Shown here: one piece after another, positions 1 through 10,921 of the stretch | How positions within the stretch are numbered: position 1 is the stretch's first letter | How the letters are laid out: the number at the start of each line of letters is the position of its first letter | From: Phylloscopus collybita | Lineage: Eukaryota; Chordata; Aves; Passeriformes; Phylloscopidae | Length of the DNA: 64,000 bases | Assembly (NCBI GenBank): GCA_027886175.1 | Contig: JAJNNQ010000024.1 | Coordinates: forward strand, 25,647,001-25,711,000 | Direction of reading: 5' to 3' | Notes under the pieces: model-generated | Databases searched by the model: none | What the model was told of the DNA's origin: nothing | What the model saw: the letters and a program-made list of their open reading frames with translations, nothing else | Position numbers and translations under genes: made by a program

Positions 1-544
1 AAAAGGAAAAAGAAAACACCTAACATGTCATGTTAATCCTTTGCCAGGATATCCCAAAATGCTATTCTTCATTACATTTCCTTGTGTCTTCTGCATATAC
101 TCTGTTAGTGACAGCTTGGTTCCGCCTACGCTTATCAAACGGATGGGTGCACGTATAGCCATACGATGGAAAAAGGGCTGCTCCACAAGAACAGCAGCTG
201 AGGGCAGCTTGCTGCCACCAGAATGAACCCTCCCTGCTGCAGCTCATCCTGCAGGAGCCCTTGGGAAAAGCCCAACCTGGGACACAGGTGAACCCGCCTG
301 CCCAGAGTCTGACAGCCACCACTGAAGCATCCCTTGGTCTTGTGGAAGCTCTCGGAAATGGGTGGCACCAGACTGGAGAGCTCTTGTGGGCTCCTGTGTG
401 GGATCTCTGGGCCATGTGAGACTGTAGGCTTTTTACCATCCTCGTGCAGAACACACTCCAGGACTTCAGCTCATGCAAGTCTCAGGAAGTTTTTTGTGAT
501 TCATGCTGAAATTTTTCCTTGCTGAGTTTTACCCCTTTGAACAT
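1..544. other. unassigned non-coding DNA
   Basis: No recognisable gene or repeat is seen. A 138-codon minus-strand frame (62-478) is Cys/Ser/Trp-rich with no domain pattern and no splice context, so I treat it as chance. The segment is more GC-rich than what follows and could be unique sequence left of the CR1 relic. Confidence 0.5.
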
Positions 545-870
545 CTTAAAATAATTCCTTTTTTGTCTTAATATTTTACACCCTTCAAATACTTGTAGAT
601 TGTTATCATATGTCTTAGTCATCATTTAGTCCAAACTGTACATATTAAAATCTTGTAATCTTTGCTCATATTTCAATCTCTTCAGCCTCTTAACTTCTGT
701 TGCTCTTCTCTGAATTCTCCACTGAATTCTTGACAAGTTTTTGGCAACAGAGTGGCCAGAATAATAGTGTCATGGACACCTTACGGCTGTACAGAGATGA
801 AGAGGGAAACTTGTGCAACACCAAAATGACATTAGCTCTTCCCCAAAAATCAACAAATATGTCAAATCTG
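545..870 (-). mobile_element. eroded CR1/L3-type LINE fragment, reversed
   Basis: Read on the plus strand, the segment follows the antisense of the CR1/L3 ORF2 3' portion. It has the 'caaatacttgtag..tatcat' block, then a 'tttcaatctcttcagcct' block, then 'gttgctcttctctgaattctcc', then a 'gtggccagaataat' block. These are the antisense of the tail-proximal LINE segment that reads 'tactgtgttc..ggcc..' and 'ctgaagagattg' on the sense strand. Divergence is high and no reading frame survives. It is an inert relic; only the family is recognised, not the subfamily. Confidence 0.6.
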
Positions 871-928
871 TTGTTCCGGATCACTTATTTTTAGTGGCTG
901 CATCATGAAATACTCTGAAATACAAAAA

Positions 929-949
929 GACTGGAAGGTCTTTTAACAA
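929..949 (+). repeat. exact 21-bp direct repeat, left copy
   Basis: The 21 bases beginning 'gactggaagg' and ending 'tttaacaa' recur without mismatch at 2798-2818 in the same orientation. Flanking bases outside the 21-mer are unrelated in the two copies. A 21-base identity within 2 kb is not expected by chance. The pair may be a long target-site duplication around an inserted segment, or a local microduplication. Confidence 0.75.
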
Positions 950-2797
950 ATGTCCACCTAAAAATAGTAACTCAAAGACAAGACTTTAGTATCCTCAAAC
1001 CTGTGTTTAATTAGTCTTCATGTCATCCGTGAGGAAGGAGACATGGAACAGTATTTACCTGCAATACTCAAGAGCACATGGCTGAAGGGAAGTCTCAAAA
1101 GGCGGGACTCAGAAAAGGGACCACACAGAAACAAAGAATCCAAACAGTTTCTTCACCAGAAACCAAACTAAGGAGCAAATTACAACGAGGTAAGGAGACA
1201 AAGCAACATTTAAAAAAAGGAAATATTTCAAAATAGATACAACTCTTCCAAACTCTGGAAAATTGAAGCATAAAAAAACCTCTGCAAAATAAGAGAAAGC
1301 ATTTCTGTGTTGTATATTGGGAGCGCAGAAATATTCCTCAGGTAAATCTGATCAGGCATGGGACCAAGATGCATATAATCTAACTATTATCTTCCTAAAA
1401 GTTAGATATCTAACTGAAGCCACCATAATCATCTCCAGAGAGCCATTAATCCCATCCTAAAACTGTAATATATTTAGGATGAAGAGCTCTCTAGAGGTAT
1501 TTCTCCTTCTCTCCACTGATAACAGAGGGAGACTAAATTGCTGTCTCGACTGCATTTTCCTTGAAGATGACTAAAGTTAAGTAACCTGTACCCAAACATC
1601 ATTTATAGCAGCTGGTCTCTAAAGGAATTAATGTAAGCAATCAGATTGTGCAGGCACTTTAAATATTATCTTCTCTGGAATTTTCCAATTATTTGGTATT
1701 AAAAAGCAAGCAACCAACTAACCAACAACAACAACAAAAACAACAACAACAACAACAAAAGGAAAAACTTACATATTCATATGTGCTCCCAAGTGCTCCC
1801 AACTTTCCAAGTGCTAAATCAAGGACTATTGAATATCTGCTTGCGTGGAAGATTTCCTTCCATCCAAGCCTCTGAACATTTGTAGGAAAATGACAGGTTC
1901 AGGGTGACAGAAATCTGTCACTGCCTTTAGAGGTAGGGTTCAAATTCCCTGAAGCGGCTATTAAGTGACTAAGATTTGGGAAAGAGAATTCACCCTTCAT
2001 CTGGTTCACAACAGGCTGAAACAGAAAATAAGCATGAACAAAGTTATTCAACAGAGAAGACTCACACAAAGCTGGGACAGAAATCAGCCAAAAACGTTTA
2101 GTTTTAGAGGACAATTATAGGAAACCATATGGTTGCAATGGCACTGATCTGCAAAACTTTCAAAAACTTCCAGAAAATTATGTCTGAGGAAAAGTGAGAG
2201 AAGAAGAGTGAGTCTATTAAGACATAGCTGAGAGATGAGAAAACACAAACACTTGCCACAAGGGATGTGCAAGCTAAGAGAAAGGAAATAATTTTAAAAA
2301 AGAAAAGTAGAGGGTGTTTACAAAAAAAAAAGAAACAAGAAATATAAAAAAAGAAATATAATACACTGATAATAGAAACCATTTTAGGTCAGTAAATTCA
2401 GATTACAAAGGAATTAAGTGGCTTTTAAGTAAGGTCAGGGTACTCTCCTGCACACTGCAATTCAGGGGGCAACACAGGAAGATGGTACAACAAAGAGACC
2501 ATAAGGAATTTAAAAAAAAAAATCTACAAAGAACCACCTGAAGGATATCAAGGCTCAAAAGTGACTACCATTTCCTAGAAGCTAGGCTGAAGGAATCAGT
2601 GCTCCTCATGGACCTCACAGCAGAGGCAGAGATCAGGCAAGGTCATAAAGACTAGAGGTAACTGCATCACACATGGATACAACTGGCACCTCTAAGAAGA
2701 GATTTTGCTTATCTGACCATGGGAAATGTGGTTAAGGACAAGAGGACATTCACCTCTCGCAAAAGGAGGAGGATGCCTGGGCACTAACTCACCAACT
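950..2797. other. 1,848-bp segment enclosed by the 21-bp direct repeats
   Basis: The segment is A-rich and has no coding capacity that I can support. It contains a CAA microsatellite near 1724 and an A11 run near 2511. I do not see LTR ends (TG...CA with internal direct repeats), terminal inverted repeats, or a poly(A) tail directly against either 21-mer. An inserted element of unknown type is possible, but the body matches nothing I recognise. Confidence 0.35.
1722..1760 (+). repeat. (CAA)n microsatellite
   Basis: A run of CAA units, with one or two extra A residues, spans about 39 bp. It reads as poly-Gln in one frame, but there is no surrounding coding context. Confidence 0.9.
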
Positions 2798-2818
2798 GAC
2801 TGGAAGGTCTTTTAACAA
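2798..2818 (+). repeat. exact 21-bp direct repeat, right copy
   Basis: This is the second identical copy of the 21-mer at 929-949. It is followed by unrelated sequence ('ggattaaaagggg'). Confidence 0.75.
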
Positions 2819-3084
2819 GGATTAAAAGGGGCTGGTGGGAAAAAAATCTTACATTTATAATGAAACATAACAACAACAAGAAGAATGTCATTTAGTAATA
2901 ATAAAAGCACAGGCTATCCTAATAAAGAGGAAAGAAAGAGAATAGCAGGGTTTCAACATCACTGAAGTATGAGCTCTTTACTGCTACCAAGACAGGAAAA
3001 AAACCCTGAAGCAAATAGGGTATCAGAATATGTAAGTATAAAAATTACACAAACATGTAGAGACAAAATCATAATGGTTCAAAG
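2819..3084. other. A-rich non-coding spacer
   Basis: No gene is seen. The stretch may include more eroded 5' CR1 sequence, since the recognisable relic begins just downstream, but I cannot align it by eye. Confidence 0.4.
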
Positions 3085-4320
3085 CACAAAATTAACAAGG
3101 AATGTCAAGAGTAGCAAGAAACCATTCTATTAGCACATTTAGGTAGATGAGGAAAAATGTGGCTCTGTTAATCAATGTAGAGGAAGTTCAATTGACAGAT
3201 GATGTGAGTAGGCTGAAAGGCTTAACACCTTTTTTTTACCACCATTCATTCAAAATTTCAAGTAGAGAGACATGGATAATTCTCCTCTAACTTAATATCC
3301 AGAGGGGTATCATCTTACTCCAGAAGAAATGGCAAACAAATTAGAGAGTACTAAGCTAAGCTAAATATTTCTTCAAATCATTTGTATATGAATTCATCCT
3401 GGTCTCCTCAAAGAATTGTCTGAAGCAGACTTTGTGACTTTGTAGAAGACAACAAAAGACTCAAAGAATAAATCTAGTACCTACCATGCCAAGAGAGAGG
3501 AGGAAAAAAAAAAAAAAAAAGAAAGAGAGAATGGAAAAATTCCAGACCAAAGAATTTAAGCTTAATTCCTAGAAAAAAAAAAAAAAACAAACAAAACAAA
3601 CTAGTGAACAATGAATCAAACCAGCTTTTAAGCACCTAAGTATAAAATATGAGTAACACACAACACTTATTTAAGAACAAATCATGCCAAAACACCCTAA
3701 TTTCCTTCACAATAGGAAAAGAAACCTCATAGAAAGCAAATGTCACGTACCTTGACTTTATTTTGGCCTTTGACATCTTATATATTTTTTATGTGCAAGC
3801 TAGGAGCAAAACAAACATATCCATGGTATCACACAGATGCAAATCTATTTTGGATAAGGGAATCCATGAGGTAATTATCAAAATACAAGAATGCATCAGC
3901 TGGGTTTCTGCCCTAAGTTTTGTTCTGTTTGACGTTTTTATTAATAATCTAGATGATGGAATAGAAAACATTTTTATTAAATCTGTAGAAAAATGAACCT
4001 AGGAGGGCAATGAGCAGCTAAATAAAATTCAAAATTACCTTGGCAAATAAAAGAAACCTCAAGAGGTACTGGATGAGATTCAACAGGACTACAAGCAACA
4101 TACCTGGGCAGAAATTATTAATGACACTAATACAAGATAGTGATAACTGAGTAGGCAGCAGTTTTTTAGAAAAGGATCTAGCATTCTTCTGAATTATAAG
4201 CTTGATATACATTTGCAATATTTGGCAAACAAGAGTCAATCATCTTTTTAAAGTTTCTAAATAGAGACATGTAGCTCCAAGGACAGAGGAAGTAATCTTT
4301 CAGCTCGATTCAATTTGGGC
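3085..4320 (+). mobile_element. eroded CR1/L3-type LINE, ORF2 reverse-transcriptase portion
   Basis: Sense-strand remnants of CR1 ORF2 occur in the expected order. First is the pre-RT block with 'tcaagagtagcaagaa' and 'gaaaaatgtggctctg' (about 3100-3200). Then come 'cttgactttattttggcctttgac' remnants of the RT motif YLDFxxAFD (about 3750-3775). Next is a frame reading VLFDVFINNLDDG, equivalent to the VLFNIFINDLDxG block (about 3916-3960). Then 'gatgagattcaacaggac' (about 4073) and 'tttagaaaaggatct' (about 4163) follow. Indels and stops break every frame, and A-rich expansions at 3499-3516 and 3574-3600 interrupt it. It is a dead retrotransposon; the ends are approximate. Confidence 0.75.
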
Positions 4321-7300
4321 AACTTTCAGAATGTAACATGACAAATTATGCGTTGTGCTTTCAAAGTAGATATGAAGCATCCACCAAAAAACCCCTGTGT
4401 TAGAGATTAACAGAAAGTCTTTAGAACAGAATCCCACACGTGCTACACCTTTCCACTAGCCTGATGCCAGCAACAAGTCTCACAAAGTAGCATCAGAAAA
4501 TTAAAAATAAAAAAAAATGGTGATCTGATCACTATTAGGGAAAGAAAAATGAATAAAAGATACAAAACTCCTTGAAAGCATCAGCAAAGATAGTGTGCTG
4601 GAAATCAATTGCACCAGGGCACAATTTTGTTTTTCAACAAAAACTTAATAAATTTGTTAACATGTTCATCAAGACTGTACTACTGCATTAAGACAGCAGA
4701 AAATCTAATAAGTGGGCCTCAACTCCATTTGCTTTCAATGTTTTCAAACTCTTGAAAAGCAAGGAAGCTTCTTGGTACCAACACATTGGCAATGACATCT
4801 CCCAGTTCTGTGATGAACCCCAAGTGTGCACAGGTGGAGACATGTCTGTACTGCCCCTTCTTTCCCTTCAATACAGACCTCTCCACCCTGTCACCTTCCC
4901 ATCCCTCTAATGCAGACTCTACTTACACCAGCTATTTACACAAACCACTGTCCTTCTGCCATAGCTAATCCCACGGCACTGGTCCCTGCTTCATTCCCTC
5001 CCTGCCTTCCTCACCCCCTCAAAACCCCCTCCTCTTACCCCTATCCCACTCCCTGCTCTGTTCCCCATTGCCTTGGGCCTCCTCCCCTCTCCTGAGGGGA
5101 AGGTGCAGATCCTGCCAGGGTCAGTGTCTTGGCAGCAGCTGCTGGGGCGGAGCAGGCTGGGTTACCACCACCAAGAGAACCAAGCTACAACCTGCCACAT
5201 TACTTGCCTGAAGCACTTTTTAGATGTTCAGGGCAAATACCTGAGGAAGAATGTTTATCATGTGGTCAGATAAGAATCTTGGCAGCAGGGCTGGGAGCTT
5301 CTAGCTGTTTGAGTGGCTCAAATGTCTCAATGGATTGCTCCAGTCTGTGGCAAATATCATGAAAGAACACTGCAGAGAAATGATTTCTCAAGTCAGACTT
5401 CATTGCTTTTTGCCTGCCTAGAAGACAGGCACCTCAGCTGTCCCAATGTATAAGACTTCACACAGCAGTTTGTGTTACCTGGGCTGTCACTCCAGACAAA
5501 ATGCCTGCTGGCAGACAGATCTCCCTGAGCTCGGGACTTCATGTGGAGGCATAAAACCCTGCAGATTCTGCTATGCACCATGGTGTCTGACTCCCAGGAT
5601 CACACACAGAAGACACAGCTGGCCAGCAGGGTGGTCTGATGCATCTCAAATCCGGAGACCCAGAGCAGAAGAGATGCTGCTGTGCTGCTCTTGCCAAGAC
5701 ATGGATTGCACACAGCACGGCTGAGAAGTGTAATGCAGAGAGTGACCCTATGGGCAAGTCCCAAACCTCCTGCAGATCTGAAAGGCCTTCACATAAAAGA
5801 ACACAAAGGCTCTTCCCATCAATTAAGTCCACCTACTTGACAGGGAGCTATAAAATAGCCATGTCTTGAAGAGATATAAATACATAGTATCTATTGCCTC
5901 AGGAAACACAGGAAGTTTGCAGCTCTTTTTGAATAACAAATACAGGCATAGGTATAAAGGCCTGTTACTACTAATGTGGTGGCAGAACAGTTTGGAGAAT
6001 GAGAACGAGATTAGGTTTTTAACATTTTTTTGAAGAAACTGAACCATTACCCAAACTCATTATTCAAATACTTCTTGTACATTCAGACTTTTTCCAAATG
6101 CACTACTAGTAAACACAGGCATAAAATGTAGGAGTAAGCACACATATAAACTGCTCTGTGTATTTCTGTAATAACTGCAGCTAACCCTGAAGCCACTGAA
6201 AGTCTGCTAACAACAAGACACGTGTCCACAATATAATAAAACTGAAACACCAGGTAGCAAATCCATGCCATAGTGATTCATGTTTCTGACTCGGTCTAGT
6301 TGCTCAGTGCTGTCTGCTTCTACATTACTTGAAACCTCAAATGTCCAAACAGCTTTCCCAATATCCACATACAAAACTTCAGAAAAATGAAGCCATTTCC
6401 TTTCATGTGTGAATCAACCTGTAGATTGCATAATATCTAGTGCAAATCAACAGTGAGACGAAGAGCTTATTAAAAGTAAACAAACAAACAAAAAATCTCT
6501 TTCATATGGCTAAGTATGAATATCCATTACTAAGTCAGAGCTCAAACTGATTGAAAACCTACATTGTTCAAAGACTTGGCCAAATTTGCCATGACAGACT
6601 AAGGCAGGAACTTCCTCCATGGCTATTTTTTTCCCAGACTTGTTCATGAGAAGGCTTTCCTTACCTACCTCAAAAGTGTTTGGTACTTTCAGAAGCTAAG
6701 GTGACCAAAACATGCAGACAACTTGATTTCTTTAACAGTTCCTGCCTTCATACAGATAGCCATATTTGTTACTTTCATGTAAATATCACATTCTGCAATT
6801 AAACAACTTCTTAAAACAACTTCTTTGGCAGAAATGTCACGCCATTTATCAGGAATTTCTAAGCTCACTAGACCAAAGAGCCTTCTGGCCAACTATTATC
6901 TAAAATGGCTCTTCTAAATGCATATACCAGTAGAAGTTCTCTGCATCCAGCGGCTTCAGCAGGTGCTTCTGGGCAATAAAAACTTTGGTAGAAAAGCGGC
7001 TACTTACTTAGAAACATAAATACAGAAATGGGCAAAAGTAGGATGAGATAATTAGTTCTTTCAGAGCTTAAGTCTTGACAGTTTTAGGACGTATGTTTTA
7101 TATGAAAAAAACCTCAGAGCTGTTAGCACACTTGAACAAACACCCCCTCTTTGATGCTAGCAGGGGTCTACCTCCAATGAAGCTTTCAAGTTGATTACTG
7201 ACTTTCTGTACTAGCCTGATCACACTAGAACTTACAAATATTTTCAAAATCCGTCCTCATTCAGAGGGCTTTCACTGTGCAAATCCAGTGTTGTTTAGTA

Positions 7301-8530
7301 TGGAGATTTTATCAACTAACCCACAATTATTCATTAATTATGAAATTCATTAATTAATAGCACTTTAACCTTATATATGTACTTAGGAACAAAGTCAAAT
7401 TAAACAGTTGTAATACAAGTAAGGTTGGCAAATGTACTCTAAAAGACTCTTCAGAGCACAATTTCAACATACAATTATGAGCTCCTATTTTCACACTGTG
7501 CATAGGTCTCTTTAAGAGAGAATGAGCTTCTCCCAAGCACCTTGTCATTACTATGCTCCCACCATATTCTGTTCTGCCATCATAACCAAACAAAACTATC
7601 CCAAAACCTTCTTCCTCATCCTTGAACTACACTGGAGTACTCAAATGTAAGTAAAGCAGAAACAGAGACTTGTGAATATGCTTGCTTTTCTTGTAATAAT
7701 TCTAGAACTCATTGCACATACATGGTATCTATTAACTTTGGTATGTTTTATATTGGAATTTTTAATGTCCAAACTGACTGTAACAGAAAGCCATCCTCAG
7801 TATCTGTGGACCCTTCAAGAATTGCACAGGAAAACAATAGTGTCCAAGGAGAGGGAGGGCAATCAGTACTGCTCTGTCAACAACGGTGCAATAGTTGGCA
7901 TTATGATATTTCCCTCAAAGCAAACAAGATATTGAAATTTGTATTGTTTTGAATCCCCAGTACAGAATTAATTGCTTAGGACAGTTTATCTATCTCTTAA
8001 GCCAAGCCTGCATGGGGACATTGAGAATGTTAAGGCAAATCAACTAAAGGTTTGACACCAATGTGCACACATTTAATTGTCTTGAAGCTGTGAGTAGATG
8101 CTCTAATTCAACAGCAAAGCTCCCTGTAGCTCCTTATTCACTTAAACTAGATTGGTCTAAGACTAATTTACTCCTGAATTAAAGCAGTCCCCCAAGGACT
8201 CAGCACAACTCATTTTTGCATACTAACTTCATGCACTTAACCAATTTGCCTCAGCTCCTCCTGAGTTCCCCAAGCCTTATGGAGTTTTTGGCCCACAGCT
8301 GAAGGGAGCTTGGCTACCTCGTCTCTGATGCTGGGAACACCAAACTTGAGTGTTTTTCTCAACATTTTACTTCTAGAACACAGAAAAAAACCACCTAAAT
8401 TCAAATGGAAATTCCTTGCATTGCTTAGCTGCCTCCTGCTCCAAGGTGACAATTCATTGGATTTGAAGTTTATAATTACCTTGCTCCTCTACTCTCAGTC
8501 ATCAACTTTGGGGAAGACAATTCTTGGAAA
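4321..8530. other. AT-rich non-coding DNA
   Basis: No gene is supported. Apart from the pyrimidine-rich block near 4.8-5.1 kb, I see only unassigned AT-rich sequence. Open frames such as 5446-5724 and 5539-5832 overlap on opposite strands and show no domain or splice logic. Confidence 0.5.
4846..5100 (+). repeat. C/T-rich low-complexity block
   Basis: The plus strand is dominated by CCT, CCC and TTC words with few G residues (for example 4985-5065), then shifts to ordinary sequence after 'cctgagggg'. It does not form a clean tandem array. No coding potential is evident. Confidence 0.6.
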
Positions 8531-8630
8531 CTGGCATGTTCACACACACACACACACACAAAAAAAAAAACCCACCCAAAAACAAAATAAAACCAACCAA
8601 CCAACAAAAAAACCAAACAAAAACCCCAGG
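8531..8630 (+). repeat. (CA)n dinucleotide repeat with A/C-rich tail
   Basis: A (CA)10-like run at about 8541-8560 passes into an A11 run. CCCA, CCAA and AAAAAC words then continue to about 8630. This is a compound microsatellite. Confidence 0.9.
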
Positions 8631-8685
8631 CAATGAAAATAATGCAGGCAGACACTAATTCCAAAGTGGGATTTGAACTTTTGAA

Positions 8686-8862
8686 CTGTCACACCATCTT
8701 CTCTAGAGGCTTCAAATTGTGTCGAAGCCATAATCTACTGATACTGGTTTTGTTCCTCATGATTTGGAAATGGCAACCATATCACCATGTTCTACTGTTT
8801 CTCATCACAACCACTGCTGTGGTACTTCATCACTCTCTGGAAATGAATCATATCCCATTAAT
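8686..8862 (+). repeat. ancient interspersed repeat, copy A
   Basis: The segment aligns over about 170 bp with 9392-9557 in the same orientation, at roughly 65% identity by eye with small indels. Shared landmarks include 'ttcaaa', 'ctga.actggttttgttc', 'atttggaaa', 'tatcac.atg.tct' and 'ctggaaatgaa.cat'. I do not recognise the family. It could be an old SINE or conserved repeat, or a local duplication. Confidence 0.65.
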
Positions 8863-9391
8863 TCAATACTAATTCAGTTCAATACCAATCCTAACCTGGG
8901 GCTGATATTTCTCAAAATATTCTAATAAAATTACCTATAGAAAGGATTGATTATTTTTAAAACCAATTAGTTGCTTCCTTACAGTGAGAGCTCAGACTGC
9001 CATTTTATTTAGGTCAAAATGTAAAGCACTTCTCAGACTATAAGCACTTAGGAGAAGTAAAGATGTCCTTCTTCCATCCAGGGTCATTAAAACTTACCTG
9101 GATGGTGTCAGTACTTGGGGAATGCTTTGTTTTGGCATTACTGCATGGATGTGCAGGTTTCAGTGATGCTTTGAGTGCACCCACACAGACACACTTGTGC
9201 ACACACTCGTGCAGACAATATCCCAAGGTACCTCATACAAGTAAGTTCATTGACTGAATTACCAGAATGATGAACTAGTGCTAGAGGCCCGACTGTACAG
9301 CACCGAGCTGAGAGGAGTGTTTAGAGGAATAAACAAATATACATAGTGCCTGCTGTTTCCCTTCCCAAAAATAAATTCATTCATTATAAAC

Positions 9392-9557
9392 GAACATCAT
9401 CATCCTCAGAGACTTCAAAACCTGTCAAAGCTGTATTTACTGACACTGGTTTTTGTTCAGCACAATTTGGAAACTGCAGTCTTATCACGATGCTCTAACA
9501 TTTTTCAGCACACTGTGACAGAACCCCAGCACTTTCTGGAAATGAACCATATTCCAT
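9392..9557 (+). repeat. ancient interspersed repeat, copy B
   Basis: This is the partner of 8686-8862, sharing the same ordered landmarks. Neither copy has flanking poly(A) or clear terminal repeats. The 530-bp spacer between the copies is unrelated sequence. Confidence 0.65.
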
Positions 9558-10439
9558 GGATTCAGTCACAGATCTAATAACTTAAAACACCACTCAAGCC
9601 AGGCACCACCAGAATCCAGTGGGTAGCAGGCAACATGAGATGCACTGGAACATGGACTGTTCAAATTTGCATTTTCAATTCTAGATTTTTTAAAACAAAG
9701 TATCTAACCTCTCAGTGTCAATTTAAAAAAAAATCCCAATCCCAAAGAGATTCATAACAAAAATAAGTATGCAAATGGAAGTGAAGCCCTCTGGACAATA
9801 TTTTCATTGATTTACTGGAGAGAAGGACCCCTAGTGTCCAGCTGGATTTTAGCCAGCCTGGGGTCTGGTGACTACACAGCATCCAGGATGAAAAAACATC
9901 CTAGCTTGTAAAATATTTCCTGCAAACACTTTCCCATCCCTCTTATTTGGAAATTGACTGATGAAAGGAAAAAAAATATATATATAAATACAGTTCTGCT
10001 TTCCTAAACTAATTATTTCAAAATATAATCAAGGTATCATGTGATCACCTGGACTCTGAGGATTCATCATTACTGATGAACAGGAATGTGCCTTGGCACA
10101 ATAGTTTCAGTGGTTGATTATACACCGCAGACACCTATAGATAAACATCTCTATTTGTAAAAAATGAGCACTGTCTCTGAGAGCAGTTGCTGATGAGGCT
10201 TTAAAAGCAGCATCAAAAAATCTAATGCTAGAAGGATGAGGCTGCCCAGCCCTGTCATGTAGCAGCTTTGCTTTCTACAGAAAAAAAAAAAAAAATCTGC
10301 ACGATTCCTTATGATCAGGGGTTTACCCATTGATTTGGATAATCATTCAAATGGCTAAACAGACCTCTAATTTGAAAATAAAAACCGATTGATGCAATCA
10401 CAAACAAGTTCTGAAATTGTGATTTATAAAAAAGAGGGG
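9558..10439. other. AT-rich non-coding DNA
   Basis: No gene or named repeat is seen. The segment includes a short TA-rich run near 9976 and an A14 run near 10280. Confidence 0.5.
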
Positions 10440-10870
10440 AAATCTTGTTCTAAGCCAAAACACACACACAGTTACCTTTTTCTAATCAGAGCATTCATTT
10501 CTCCTCATTATGATCTCACAAGCACATTAAAATCTTATTAACATTAATTACTTCTGAGCGTCTATGCATGAGCAGCGACAGGCTTGCGTGCGCGCGTGTG
10601 TGTATGTGTGTGTGTCTCTGGATCATATCTACATTTATATACCTTGCTGCACTTTGCTTATAAAACATGTGAAAATATTGCTGCTAACACCAATTAGCTA
10701 ATTTCACACACACAGATAGTGAGCTGCTGTCTCGCTGCACAGCTTATTATAGACCAGCAGACAGATGGACAGACAAACAGACGCAAAAAGCATCACGGCT
10801 CCTCCTAAATGCAAGATCTAAAATGCCTGGCACCCCCAGGAGTGCGAGTTTCATTCTTGTAAGTCTGAGG
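10440..10870. promoter_or_regulatory. candidate homeodomain-type regulatory block
   Basis: The block has a perfect 12-bp palindrome AATTAGCTAATT at 10692-10703, which presents two inverted ATTA/TAAT cores. Further TAAT/ATTA words occur around 10530-10550. Homeodomain proteins bind such paired cores, so this may be an enhancer. This is inference from sequence texture only; no conservation data are available here. Confidence 0.25.
10583..10617 (+). repeat. (GT)n / GCGC alternating purine-pyrimidine tract
   Basis: An uninterrupted alternating run begins 'gcgtgcgcgcgtgtgtgt' and continues through TATG into GTGTGTG. Such tracts are typical microsatellites and can adopt Z-DNA. Confidence 0.85.
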
Positions 10871-10877
10871 GAACAAA

Positions 10878-10921
10878 ATTACAAAAATAATAATATAAAA
10901 AAAAAAAAAAAAAAAAAAAGA
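10878..10921 (+). repeat. A-rich run
   Basis: AATAAT words lead into about 23 consecutive A residues. No retroposed body is recognised upstream of it. Confidence 0.85.
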
